Origin: Castanea sativa
Lineage: Eukaryota; Streptophyta; Magnoliopsida; Fagales; Fagaceae
DNA length: 64,000 bases
NCBI RefSeq assembly: GCF_040712315.1
Contig: NC_134019.1
Coordinates: 37,415,873 to 37,479,872 of the forward strand
Reading direction: 5' to 3'
The notes under the pieces are model-generated. The model saw nothing but the letters and a program-made list of their open reading frames with translations, searched no databases and was not told the DNA's origin. The position numbers were made by a program, and so were the translations under genes. Below, one piece after another: positions 23,215 to 35,995 of the stretch (positions are counted from its first letter, which is position 1; every line of letters begins with the position of its first letter).

Positions 23215-24137
23215 CTATACATTAAAAAAAAAAAAAAAAAAAAACGGTGGCATAAATTAATGTGGCCATGCTGCAATGTTCTATGTGAGTCCACTGTTTA
23301 CCATCAGTCCAATTTGCTAGGCTCCTCTAATTGCACCATGAGAGGCCATTTTGAGCCAAACATCTGTCCCTTTCAAGCAAAATAAATAAAAATTAACTTG
23401 GTGTGATTCTCTGGCTGAAATTCATTGGTAGAAATTGGTAGCAAAAAGAAGAAATTAGCTCATGCCCTCCTCAATCATCATGCATTTTGCAGCAGAGAAA
23501 AGATATTTGCTAACACATGACATGTCGCTAATTAGATGGTAATAATGACTTGACTGATTTTCAAAGGTGTAATTATAATTTTGCTTAATCTTTAAGACCC
23601 AAATTTGTACTTTGCCATCACGGGAATTTTGATCTTTTTTGTACGTGTATATATCATCCTTGGGATTCTCAATCACAAGGATTAGTGTTTTTTTTTTTTT
23701 TCATCAAAAAAAAAAAAAGGATTAGTGTTTTTTCTTTATTTTTTTTAGAATATGGTGTAATTTTCTTTTCTTTTCTTTTCCAGTCAATTTTCTTCTATTG
23801 ACATATTCACCGAAGAAACCACACAATAGAAATTATTGAAATTAAAACTAGTGTTACATTTTTTCTATTACCAGTTAATTTTAAGTCTAGACAAAACGAG
23901 AGGAATATAGTAAGTCAAATTGTCGAAGGTCACTTTTCATAAATAAATTTTATTAGATTCAAGTTTGGACACCCGATTAATTTATTAAGCATTCATAGTC
24001 AATCTTAGAATTTTGGTTATTTATATAATTACTACTTGAATGTAAGATGTAAAAGTAAATTTAGTAAATAGTCAAAATTCAAATAGGTAATAAAATGGTA
24101 AAATGTTATTTTAAAAAAAAAAAACCATATTAACTTT

Positions 24138-26156
24138 TACATTGTGGTGGACCTTTTTGAGATTGTGGGTTGGGCTTCCTCCTGCCACACTACGGTCCAA
24201 AAGTTTTGGGTAAAAGAGTTAGGACAGGTCTGATTGCAACTCACCTTAATCCGGCTTGTGCACAATCTAGAGCCCTTTTGTTAATACTTTGGTGACATAC
24301 CCATGACAGATGAGACTATTACAAGAAAGTTATGGTAGACAAATATAATATAACAACAATAAAAAAAACACGCTTACTGTTAATCAGGACAAGCAAAGAA
24401 TTTCCAACTAGAATAAAGAAAAGAACAATATGACAATAAAGATGTAATATAAGTAAAATGACAGTAATAAAGATGAGATAACACTAATATTTAATCGGTA
24501 AGAAAACAAAAGAAGAAATGGTTAGTTTGCTGCGCTTGGTTGCCTTACGGAGTTGAGACCAAGGAGGGAACCACTTCCTCAATGTGGGTAACCTTACAGG
24601 AAGGTCCTGCCACAGAAATTACCCACTTTGAGAGAATGGGCCTGAATGGTTTATACTCGGAACAAAAAAAAAAAAATCCTTAATCCCCAACAGAGGGTAG
24701 GCTTTTAAAGGGAGAGAAGGGATTAGCTTATTGGTGCATGCCTATCGTCTCACTCTTGCCTACTCTCTCTGTTTTTCTTTCTAGCTCTCTTTTTTCTCTC
24801 AATTTTGCCTCTTTGTTTATCACACCCTTCCTTCTTTTACTTCTTTGTTCTTGTTCCTTTTCGTGGTTCCAATTGTGTTGTTCTATCTCCCCTTTATTGT
24901 GCACGGCTGACGCTCCTTTTATATTTGCCTACCGTGACTGATTTTTTTACCATTTCACCCCTTAACCACTTTTGTCTGGGTGTGGGTGTCCTTCCAGACC
25001 ACCCACTGGTTTGTGAACTGCTCAGCCACCACCACTTACTTGTGCTGGTCGTGCCACATTCCATTACCAGACAAAGAGTCTTATTTTGTTTACTTGACCA
25101 CTGTGGCATTCCCATTCGGATAAGGGTGGACATTCTCTCTCACTATCTCTCATGGCATGCACTTAGTGATTCTAAATCATCTTTTCCTCTTTTGGGTTGT
25201 ACGTCATCCCAGCATGACATTTTCCCTAAAAGAGTTTGAGTAGGAACCCCATAATAGACTTCCCCCTTCTCCCCACCGCTAGACTATACCCTCTTTTACC
25301 TCCGGCCTATGGCCCACCACTCCTGTATTGGCTGGGTACAAGTTGGTGGTGCATGAACTTTGTGCGTGCTCCATCTCCATGTGTGTCTATTGCTTGTCTG
25401 TTGCTCATGTGTTTGTCATTACCTGAAGGCTCGTCTGTGTATTTTTGTGCTCATTCTTGGCTTCTTATGGCGTGAATGGATTTCTGAGCTTTTGTTTTTT
25501 ACTGCTTGCTTCCTTCCTAGACTGGGTCTTGCTTTATTATGGGATTTTCTTCTTTTAATCCATTCTTTGTTCCTTTTGTGAGTCTGCTAGCACTTCTGTT
25601 ATGCCATCTTGCCATTCCTATTGTGCTATTGTATGACCCGTGCTTACTGGGCTTTCTTTTGGGTTAGTATTCACATTGTTTCAGGCTACCTTGGCCCATC
25701 CCATTGCTACTGGGCTTCCTCGGCCCATTTCATCCTTTTGGGCGTCCTCGGCCCATCTCCTTCTCTTGGGCATTCTCGGCCCATTCCAATTTTTCACTCT
25801 CATAGGCCTCTGCTAAGTTTTTTGGGCTTCCTCGGCCCAAATTTTCATATCTTTTTCCTTTGGGGTTTATGGGCTTCCTTACTTACTAAATTCATTACTT
25901 TGGGCCTTTTTGGCCCATTTTTGCTTAGTTTCTATTTCTCATAGTGCCTATGGGTTTATTACTTCTCTTTCTAGGCTCCCTTAGGCCTGCTTGCTTTCTT
26001 TGAGGCTCATTCACTATTTTCTAGGCCCTTGATCTATCATTCCTGCCATTCGGGTTTGATGGTTTTCTAACTTAATTTACTAACTCTTTTCCTCCCATAT
26101 TGTTGGGTTTCTTCCTACTATTGGGCCTCCTTGCCAAAATGAGCATCAACATACAT
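24138..26156. mobile_element. Solo LTR of about 2.0 kb with 5-bp TSD
   Basis: The insert 24143-26151 begins TGTGGTGGACC and ends GCATCAACA, with TG..CA ends, and is flanked by TACAT on both sides (24138-24142 and 26152-26156). The empty site is present in the left copy (AACTTTTACATCTCAC near 14955). I see no internal second LTR, primer-binding site or polyprotein, so recombination between the two LTRs is likely. The right half is pyrimidine-rich and repeats GGGCTTCCTCGGCCCA-type phrases between 25680 and 25860. Open frames seen here on the plus strand are low-complexity Leu/Ser/Phe-rich translations of that bias, not proteins. Confidence 0.85.
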
Positions 26157-26229
26157 CTCACATCCAAGTGGTAATTGGCCGATGCAATATCCAAATCTGA
26201 GTTTTGGAAGGATTTGTTATTGTGGTCGT

Positions 26230-26432
26230 GTTGTCACAAAAGTTCTCATTGCTCCATTTAGACCATTACAAATACAGGCAGGATTTAAGAGAAACTTTCA
26301 ACCTATGACATCCACTCCTAATGATAGTTCTTTATTATCAGATTAAGACATCGGTTGGTTTTTAGTGTAGGCGGGGGGATTGAATTTCAGATTTTTTATT
26401 CAACTATGAAAAGCTTAACCAGTTGAGCTAAG
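26230..26432 (-). mobile_element. tRNA-derived SINE with readable A and B boxes
   Basis: The minus strand reads TTAGCTCAACTGGTTAAGC (tRNA-like A box) followed about 35 bases on by GAAATTCAATCCCCC (B box), then CACTAAAAACCAACCGATG and a family-specific 3' part. The plus strand has a long A run just outside the 5' end (26433-26449). The insert is absent at the collinear place in the left copy (near 15035), so it arrived after the duplication. Confidence 0.7.
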
Positions 26433-27206
26433 TAAAAAAAAAAAAAAAATATAGAACTTATTATAATGTGTTAAAATTTTCATGCAAATTTCACTATACA
26501 AGTACAATTATGATCTCACAAGGCAGAAAAGGAAAGGCAAAATTAAAGAACCTAGACCATATTTGTCTACTTTCATGAGCAATGAAATGGGAATTTCTAC
26601 TTCAAACATAATAGTCTGAAGACTTTGAACTGGAAGCCTATAATAGGCAAATAGAAGAATAGCATGTCTCATTGTTGAGGCTCATTGAGACTTGCCAAGG
26701 TGACATTACTTTCCGTTTTCTATGATGGTTTTATGAGTCTTTTGGCTCAGTATTGTAAAAATTAGAGTTTATTAGATTTATGTGTACTGTGCAAAGTTTT
26801 TTAGGAAAATGAGGAGAGATGCAAATTAATTTCGGTATTGATGTTGCCGAAATACAAGTAAAAGAAGAGAGAGAAACTAACAAATTTTGATATTTCGGTA
26901 TAGGTGTTGCCGAAAGCCAAGAAAAAGTGAAGACAGAAACTAACATCAATTTTGTCAATTGGATTGCCGAAATTCAATTGTGATTTTGCTTCTGTTAGAT
27001 TTCTTTTTTTCGTTAGTTTTCCATTTGGTTCTTTATAGTTTATTTTTATTTAAAAATACAAATAAGCAACCTTGGGGGATTGAACCCTTGAACAAGGGTT
27101 ATTCCACATAAGAAGCAGTAGACTACCGCACAACATTGTTATTCTATATGGAAACTAAATTAACTTATTCTAAAACTAATAGATATTTCAAGTTTTCAAA
27201 AACACA

Positions 27207-27209
<3 letters not shown>

Positions 27210-27288
<79 letters not shown>
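27210..27288. repeat. (TA)n microsatellite in the foldback element
   Basis: An uninterrupted TA dinucleotide run of about 40 units lies in the left arm of the foldback element. Confidence 0.95.
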
Positions 27289-27289
<1 letters not shown>

Positions 27290-27949
27290 TTTCCAAAAAT
27301 TGATAGTTATGATAACAAGAATGGTAAATTCAAATTATAGGTCATCCATAATGATGTCAAAATTAATTAATATTAACTAAATAAAAATAGCAATTTTGTA
27401 AAAACTAGTAACCTTAATTAAAAAGGATAAAATTTAGTTACAAAATGAGTTACAGTCTAAGGTTATAACCTTACTCAATAAATTTTTATTGGAGGTAAAT
27501 TTTGAATATTTATTTTATCAAATATGTAGTAATATTTATTTTATTGAATAAGGCAACAACCAATTTTGTAACTAAACTTTGTCCAATTAAAAAATTATCG
27601 AAAAAAATTTGAATATTTTACAAACATATCACATGAATTAAAAAAGAAGATGATATTGTTAATATTTTTCAATTTAAGATAAATTTTGTTATTTATTTTA
27701 TATTATTTTAATAGTACATCATAAGAATTTTTTTAGTAATCAAAGTTGGCAATACAAGTTATACTTGCATGATGTGTCTTGAGTTGTATAGCATAATTTT
27801 TCCATGACTTTTTTTTTTTTTTTCTTTTGAAAATTCATATGGCTTGTTATAAATAGATTAAAATTGGTAATATGGTTTAAATTTTTGGAAAATAATATTT
27901 TATTTCAAGAGTAAAAATTATAAAAAAAAAAATACATATTTTTTAATAT

Positions 27950-28610
27950 GTATTAATTTACATTCATTATAATTTGGGATTCGTATATTTTCCAATCACA
28001 AAAAATACCTAGGGATATGATGAGTGTTCTGCGTTTGTGGTTGAAATAATGTTTTTATCATACCCCTAGGCATTTTTGTGATTGAAAAATGTAGTAATTC
28101 TAACTTATAATAGATGTAAATTATTAATATTTACCACAAAAAAAAAAAAATCTCTGAGCACACACACAAGCGTGTGCTCAGAGGCTAGTATTCTGTAATT
28201 ATCATGCACTTTTCAGAGGCTTTCTATTTTTTTAAGAGATTACTTAATTTTGTAATCATAAAATACATATGATGAATATTATGCATTTGTGGGTGAAATA
28301 TTTTTTTTATCACATCTCTAGGTATTTTTACAGTGCTATCCTCAAGTTTTGTATGATTGGATTATTAATACTTATCACACGCGTACTTAGAGACTCTTCT
28401 ATTTTTTTTTCCCCGAAGGCTAATGATTTACATTCATTATAATTTGGAATTTTTACATTTTCGAATCACAAAAATAACTAGGGTGTGATGAGAATTATGC
28501 GAAAAAAATTATTTCACCCATAAATGCCTAAATCTCATTATACCCTGGGTATTTTTGTAATTAGAAAATGTAAAAATTCCGAATTATGATGAATGTAATC
28601 ATTAACCTTC
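27950..28610. repeat. Two nested hairpins in the centre of the foldback element
   Basis: Two related palindromes, about 27950-28135 and 28425-28610, each start with TTTACATTCATTATAATTTG and fold back on themselves through CCTAGG- or CCCTGG-containing centres. Between them lies a shorter inverted repeat, CTCTGAGCACAC / GTGTGCTCAGAG (about 28152-28183). They look like small MITEs that landed inside, or were duplicated within, the larger palindrome. Confidence 0.7.
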
Positions 28611-29794
28611 AAAAAAAAAAATTCAGTTTCAATTGTTATTTTTTATTTAGTTAATATTAATTAATTTTTACATCATGGTGGATGAACTATAATTTGAATT
28701 TACCATTCTTGTTATCATAACTATCAATTTTTGGAAAGTATATAAAAAAAATGTGTGTGTTTTTTTTTTGTGTTTTTGAAAACTTGAAATATCTACCAGT
28801 TTTAGAATAAGTTAATTTAGTTTCCAAAGAGATTAAACATGTTGTGCGGTAGCCTATTGGCTACTTCTTATCTAGAATGATCCTTGCTCAAGGGTTTAAT
28901 CCCCCCTGGGTTGTAAATCTTTATTTTTTAAATAGAAATAAACTTAAACTATGAAGAAACCAACCGCAAACGGTTAGTGCAAGGGTTCAATCCCCCCTGG
29001 GTTGTAAATCTTTATTTTTTAAATAGAAATAAACTTAAACTATGAAGAAACCAACCACAAACGAAAAACTAACCGAAAAAAGAATGTAACAATGACAATT
29101 GAATTTCAGCAATCCAATTGCCGCAATTGATGTCAGTTTCTCTTTCTTGAATTTCGGCAACACCTATACTGAAATATCAAAATTATGTCAGATTTGTCAG
29201 TTTCTCTCTTTCCTTTTACTTGTATTTCGGCAACATCAATACCGAAATTTGCATATCTCCTCATTTTCCTAATAAACTTTGCACAGTATACATAAATCCA
29301 ATAAACTCTCATTTTTACAATATTGAGCCAAAAGACTCGTGGTTTTATACCACAAGGACACCAATGTTTTTTGGCTTACTTTTACAACTCATTTCATTTC
29401 TTGGGTATGGAGTTTGGATAGAGACATGAAAAAAAATCATTTTGTGTCTACCAAGTGCATGACTTGCAATCACCTTTACAATATTCTTAGATCGGTATAT
29501 TCCAAAGAAATGCTTTACAGCAATGCCAATTTCATGAGTAACATATTTTTTGATTAAGCGAATTCCTACATGATTCTCCCCCCACCCCCCCCCCCCCCCC
29601 CAAAAAAAAACCCTTCCATATTCTTTATATATATTAAAAAGAAAAAGTTAATCAAAACAACCACATTTATTTGGATCTAATCCTTATAAGTCCTGATATT
29701 GAAATGAACCACCAAATCCATAGGTTAGTTGCAGCTTCTCCCTTTTATTTTTGGGTAATATTATAAATTATGATAAGACTTTATTTACTTATAG

Positions 29795-29945
29795 AGTTTT
29801 AACCTATAGCATTTGATTATGATAATTACGCTCTTTATCATCAGACTAAGATACCAATTGGTTTTTAGTGTAGGTGAGAATTGAACTCCAAATCTTTTAT
29901 TTAACCATAAAATTTTTTATCAATTAAGATAATTGAAACTTACAA
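29795..29945 (-). mobile_element. tRNA-derived SINE, degraded (partner of 15845-16005)
   Basis: It has the same motif order as the left-copy SINE on the minus strand: a decayed A box, GGAGTTCAATTCTCACCTAC, then ACTAAAAACCAATTGGTATC. Its collinear position shows that it was already present before the duplication. Confidence 0.6.
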
Positions 29946-30950
29946 TTATAATAAGACTTGGGTCCAATATTTTTGTGTGTTAAACCCTTTAAAATGTGCA
30001 CATGATACTTATAAATTTGGGTCTCAATCACTAATAAACAACTAGTCAAACAACAAAAATACTACTATTCACTCTTCAAAATTTTTAAAGAGAACCGCAG
30101 AGGATGCTCACTCAGCTTTGTTATATTTAAATATTTTTTTCGTACAATTTCAAAGTTATATTTGGAAGATTATTTTTAGGAAGTGATAGGTGTTCTGGGG
30201 CCCAAATAAGCCCAAGTCTAAACAAATAGATTGTTCAATCATAGGGTGTGTTACCATCCATGGACAAATGGACCTCTTAGATTTTGGACAATGATATATG
30301 AATATGAATATCGCACCAAACCGTGTGGACGGTTCTCATTACATTGCACATTAATAAGCCCATGATGTGTTCCCACTTTGACACTCGTGGCCTTCACCAG
30401 TATCCATGTTGTTTATTGGTGGACCCTACTTCACCAGTCTAGTCCTATCTCCTAATTCCTAATAGGTCTATGAAAATTAAATGATGAAATAGATATTTTA
30501 TAGATTGACCTTTGTTTTTTTAATTGTTGATGTCGGGCAAATTGTTTAGCGGTAGAAAAAAACAAAAAAAAAAAAAGTATTTTTTTATTTGCGAGTGTAG
30601 ATTAAAATAAGTAGAAAATTGTTGATTTATTTGTTAGGAAAAATGTTGTGAATTTTTCTTATCCGCAGCATTGCTATAAGCAATTTTTAATTAGTTTTTT
30701 TTTTTGGTAATGAGTAGTAAGATCATATGATGTATAATTCAATTTTACTAAGTGTCTATTTGATAAAAATTATTTTGTTAATTTATTTTATTATTTAATT
30801 TATTTTTGTTACTATTAATGAGTCTGCACTTTTTGATACTATTCAGGGTCTCACTGTACTATTTTATTTAACTTTTACCTTTGTTTATAGTATTTTTAGG
30901 AAAAACTTTTCAGTTTCAGCAAAATAAGCGGTTCCCAAACGAACCCTAAG

Positions 30951-31379
30951 GGTGTGTTTGGTTGGGGTGAAAACAGGGTGGATGGAAAATAGGGAGAGGA
31001 AAATAGGGTGGAGAATGTTGTTTTCTACTGTTTGGTTGAAGAAGGAAAATAGGAGAGATAGAAAATATGGGAGAAAGTTTTTCCTCCTGGGCCCACTTTT
31101 TTAATCCTCCCAAATTGGGAGGAAAATGAGAAGGAAAAAGTGATGAGAAATCCACTTTATACAAATACCCTCTCACATACCCCTCACATATTATGTAACA
31201 ATGGTATAATAGTCAATTTATATAAATTATATTTTCCATCATTCCCTTTTTCTCTCCAACCAAATAAACGAGTTTTTCACCCTCCCACTTTTCCACCCCT
31301 CCAACCAAACACATAAGAGGGAAAACCAAATATTTTCTATCCTCCCACTTTTCCACTCCTCCAACTAAACGAACCGTAG
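30951..31379. mobile_element. MITE inserted in the tandem MITE-like block of the right copy
   Basis: It starts GGTGTGTTTGGTTGGGGTG and ends TCCAACTAAACGAACC, which are imperfect inverted repeats. A second inverted end, CTCCAACCAAACACA near 31295, suggests that an internal end was duplicated. TAA/TAG trinucleotides flank it, which would fit PIF/Harbinger-type insertion. It splits one of the 200-base units and is absent from the collinear site of the left copy (near 19245). Confidence 0.6.
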
Positions 31380-33700
31380 GTGCAGGTTTAGGATTGATTA
31401 AAAAACCAAAATTTTTTACTATTCAGCTTATTTTTGGTACCATTCATAGATCCCACTGTACTATTTTATCTAACTTTTACCTTTATTTACAGTATTTTCA
31501 ACAAAAATTTTTTAGTTTCAGCAAAATAAGCAGTTCTCAAACGGACCCTAAGTGTGTGTTTGAGATTGCTTAAAAAACTAGTTTTTTTTACTATTCAACT
31601 TATTTTTGGTACTATCCATGAGTCACGTTGTACTTTTTGGTACTAGCTCCACTATACTATATTAGTTACCTTTTAGTATTATTTACGGTACTTTTAGTAA
31701 AAAAATTTCAGTTTCAGCTAAATAAACTGTGTTAAGAAGATTCAAAATGTCCTATCCCACACAATTCATCTTGCCATTTTGCCCATTTATTTTTTGGTTC
31801 TAGGAAATCTTCTGTCCCACCTTGAGTGTGTTTATATAAAATTTTTTAATATGTGAATTATTATTATTTTTACATATTTTACTTATAATTTAATTTATGC
31901 TTACATATTTTATTATCATTCTCAAATTTTTTGTCCAACACGTTCTATTTTAATATTATTACTGTCACCCATCCATTTTCTTTCATCTATATGTTAATAA
32001 TGTTGGCCTCAACTCATTAGAAATGACTAATGTCCTCATCTTGTCTTGTTCTGATTTGTTGAGCATCCATTTGAGGGGAATATTTTTGCTTCGAAGATAG
32101 GAGGATAGGACAGGGATGGCATACCAATAACAATTTATTAAGTTTCTTGATTTTTAGATGTGATGATTTTAGGTGGAATTTGATAGACCCAATTTTTTTG
32201 GTTTAAATATTGTAGCAAGTTAAACATAGAAGTTCAATCAAAGAATTGTACTTAAGAGTCTCACAAGCTTTCCTACACAAATTATTGTGCTCTGTCATTT
32301 CGCTAGTCTTTTGGTCCCACTATTTGTTACTGGTTAAAAAAGATCAAAGACAGGTCCTTATGCTTATGCTTGAATCTTGTGAAAGCAATAGAGCTTTGAA
32401 AAAACATGAATTTTTTAGTGACCCTTAGTATAATTTAGCAAGTTTTTCTCATAATTTGATAATTGGAGAGAGATTTGAATCCTAAATGTCTTCATTGAAC
32501 ACAATCAAATTTGCTAATTGAGCTACAACCTACAACTATACAAGGCTTCTATATATTTTGGTAAGTTATAGCAAACATAAATTCAAATTTTTATTTATTT
32601 TTGCTTAAAAAAAGAGCAGGCACAGTTATAGTGTCCAAAATGGAAAGCTAGCAGACATTTGAAGCAGTATAGGGTGGACATTCTAGAAATATATAACAAG
32701 ATAAAGACAGTGAAAGGGAGTGATGAGCAACTTTGTGATTTTGGTTATTGATTCAACATGGCATGAGCAGATGAGCTTAATAGCGTGGGAAAACATCCAA
32801 ACATATGATGCTGATGAGTACTTTGACTACTAATGTAATGTTTGAGAGAGACCCAAGTGATTAATTTATTTGGTGGGTGTTTCTTCACCGAACACTTGTC
32901 TTCATATAAGAGGATGCCATTGTGCCAGTGCAAGTGTAACAATAAGATAAAAACTCTTTGTACTTGATTTTGCTTTTAAAAATGTGTATTACCGACCCTT
33001 TTTTTCAATGAAAAATGAGGTTTTTGGCATGGACTCATTCATTTCATATTATGTGATGGCAATGAATAATATCATGTGTACCACTAAAATTTTATTGGGA
33101 TTATCACTTGAACTACTTACTAAATGAAACAATTTGAGAATTCTTACCATCAAGCCATACCTAAGAATACTATAATGGTATACCGTCAAAAAGGAAATTG
33201 TAAAAGGTTGAGCTATGAAATACTAGACTTGTGGGTCCATAAAAGAGGCAAGGTTGATGAATAGAAAATAGAGCTCAAGAATATCAAGCATATGGGCCCT
33301 GACACCTAAAGCCAACATTTCAAACAAGAATTGGTGTAGGATGATAAGTACTTACACAAAAGAAGAAAATAAGGATCATAAAACAACAATCCATTAGGTG
33401 ACAAAAACTTCACGTGGTATGCTAGTAAATTATAAGAACAAATCCATTCCTCTGAGATATCCTGATTGGTGGTGTGTGTATGCAGAGACTCTATACTGCA
33501 CAGAATCAAGAACTTGAGGATCTCATAACTTTACAGTTGTGTAGTGAGAGAAAAATATGAGTAAGAAATTGGATTTTGAGCTTAGTTCATTTGGTTAGTG
33601 ACAAGTCAAATTTGAGTTATTCAAGAGCATCTTGGTTTATAAAGGTTCATTTATAAACCTTAGGAGTAGTTGTCTGTATTGGTCAGGATGATTTGAGTTT

Positions 33701-35990
33701 GAGAAATTTTTTAATCTAATATGACCAAGCAACCTATGGAAGTTTTAAAAAACAACCTCACCAAAACTGTAGGGATTACGTCGAGTTGGGCTATTTTGTT
33801 ATGAGAAATAATATGTCTACAATATTTTTACAACAAATCCTAAGTGGTAAGTTGTTACTGGTTGTTATTGTTGAGGCAAAAAAGTAATCTTAGTGTTCGA
33901 TTCAAATTTGAACCTATAACAACTAACCGCCTATGATTTGTTGTAAAATTGTTGTGGACATAGCACATCTCTTTTGTTATATATTAAATGTTTATAATTC
34001 GCACAATTTATCTTTGTAAAAATCATTATAAAAATATCAAAATAATAAATTTTAAAATATATATGTGGTACTCCAAACCTACGAATGTTACTAAGATAGT
34101 GGATTTGGACTCCCAATTTATTTGTTAGTGGGTTTCCTCGTAGTCTTACAGCTTTTGCTTCTAACATAGTCTAGACAGCCCAACCTCTAATATCCCTGTG
34201 GTTTCCAGCCCAACACCCTCTTCCCCTTAGATTTTGCTTCTTACTTTCTTTGAACCTTTGCCTTTCGTCCCCTCTGATTTTGCTCCCTCTTTCTTTTTTC
34301 TTCTTACTCTTTCCCTCCCTTCCTAGAAAAACCAACCTCCCTTCTTGTTTGCCCTCACTCCCTTATATAGTCTCCTCTTAGTGAGATTCAAATCATTACT
34401 TTTTCACAAATTCCCATGCAATCTCACTTTCACCTAGAATCCCTAGAAAAAATCATGTATTCTGAAGATTTTCTCGAAACTTGTTTCTAACGCCAAATTG
34501 CATTCAGCAGCGAACTCCCCAAAGGCACTAATAGTACTTGGAGGCCGACCTGAATTTATCCATCTTCTTGTTGATTTCCCATTGTCTTATCAGTCAGTAG
34601 TAGGCTGAGATCAGCTTGAATGCTAGTGAATTCCCCGAACAATACTCTTTAGATCCTGACATACTTATCATTGGGCTGGGCCTATTCTTACCGGATTTGG
34701 ACCAACTTCAATCCCCTGGGCTAACTTGGCTACTCAGGCCGATCTTGGGCCTAAGTTTGGTGGGCCAATACTGATCACCTGGGCCCAAGTCCCACAATAT
34801 ATTTTCAAATGATTAACAACGTGAGTCAGATCAAATTACTTGGGTTGAAAATTTTGCCAACCTAAACTCAAAGCACTCCAAGATTCAAAAAAGTTTAGAA
34901 ACCAACCAAATCCAACAATCCATAAAGACCAACTCGAGACGTCATATTGGGTCAGATTCATCAGATTGGTAAGTTGAATGCACACTTGTACGCCCAAGAG
35001 ATCATAGGCAAAGGTGCCTAAGTTAATACTTTTAAAAATATATTTCTTTGGGGAGCCATTACAAAGTATGGACAAAGGGGTGATGTTTAAACTTTGAAGC
35101 CCAATCTCTCTGATAGAGAACCCAGAAGACTAAGCCCAACAGCCACAAAACCTAAAGCTTGTTCCCAGTCAGTTGATAGATTTGAAGTATTGAAACCCCA
35201 TTGTGGTCTTCACATGTGATGTGAGATCCACTTCTATGAGTTTCAAGGTATAGAATACTGTCCAGGTTAATGAATGACCATAGAGCTCCAACAATAACTT
35301 TAGTGTGGGCCTCAAAATACAGCCAGTTCACAAGGTAACTTTTCCCTTTTTGACAATTCAGTGGCAACATTTAGCAGGACAATGGCTGTTCAATGGTTGG
35401 AAATACCTTATAGAACTTATATTTCAGTAAGTAATACGACTCCAAAGCCTTCTAGCTTATGCTGAAATGGATCATTTTTTTCTTTTCAGGGGATTCCAGC
35501 AGTTACCAATCTGTTTCTTGTGATCTTCTCTTTATATTTAAGGAGCAGCCTTTCCACATGACATTAAAGCTGAATCAATTAGCTTAGGCCCCAGATATCA
35601 GTGGAACCATCACAAGCTGTAATGCCAAAAATGCTAATGCTAATTGACCCTATTACACACTACACAAATTTCCTGCCTTAAGCATGTAGAAAAGAGCATA
35701 ATATGAAATGATGAAGATCAAAACCAGCATATCCAAATTCCCATTTTTAAGAATAGAAACTATATTCTAAGCAAAACTCAATAACAATCTAACTCACTCC
35801 ATATGATCTCTCCATTAAAAAGACTTCTAAACAAAAATATGATCTCCCCTAAGCAGCAAAAATGGCCGATAGTCTAGAACTGAGCTGATGCATGCTAATA
35901 AGATTCCCAGAAGGAAAATCTTAAGATGGAAATAATAAAAGCGGTCAAACTCAGCACCACTAGATAAAATTAAATAAGCATAGACAATAA
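33701..35990. other. Intergenic, no gene recognised
   Basis: Unique sequence begins after the duplication end. The stretch 34530-34800 is rich in GGGCC/GGGCT phrases resembling the LTR at 24143-26151 and may be an old LTR fragment. A 72-codon frame on the minus strand (35152-35370) is the longest; I do not recognise it and see no splice-consistent partner. It holds nothing else I can support. Confidence 0.4.
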
Positions 35991-35995
35991 GAAAA

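Larger units (their letters stand above)
26726..29348. mobile_element. Mutator-like foldback element with 9-bp TSD and long inverted arms
   Basis: The 9-base repeat TGGTTTTAT flanks 26735-29339. The ends are inverted: GAGTCTTTTGGCTCA at the left and TGAGCCAAAAGACTC at the right. Pairing continues, with interruptions, for roughly 650-700 bases on each side (to about 27395 and from about 28640), so most of the 2.6-kb element is one imperfect palindrome. A 9-base TSD with long terminal inverted repeats is typical of Mutator-like elements. No transposase frame remains. The empty site is visible in the left copy near 15325. The right arm has an internal tandem duplication of about 95 bases (units near 28888 and 28984). 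Confidence 0.85.
21476..33700. repeat. Tandem segmental duplication, right copy
   Basis: This 12.2-kb segment repeats 12381-21475 in the same orientation and abuts it directly, so the arrangement is head-to-tail. The size excess comes from later insertions: a TRIM (22342-22591), a solo LTR (24143-26151), a SINE (about 26230-26432), a foldback element (26735-29339) and a MITE (30951-31379). It lacks the left copy's 2.2-kb array and 137-bp MITE. The junction at 21475/21476 shows at most a few bases of microhomology, which suggests end joining or replication slippage rather than recombination between long repeats. Confidence 0.93.

Noticed and set aside
24738..25944. Several overlapping plus-strand ORFs of 67-144 codons
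   Set aside because: They are Leu/Ser/Phe/Cys-rich translations of a pyrimidine-rich section inside a solo LTR, without domains or splice logic.
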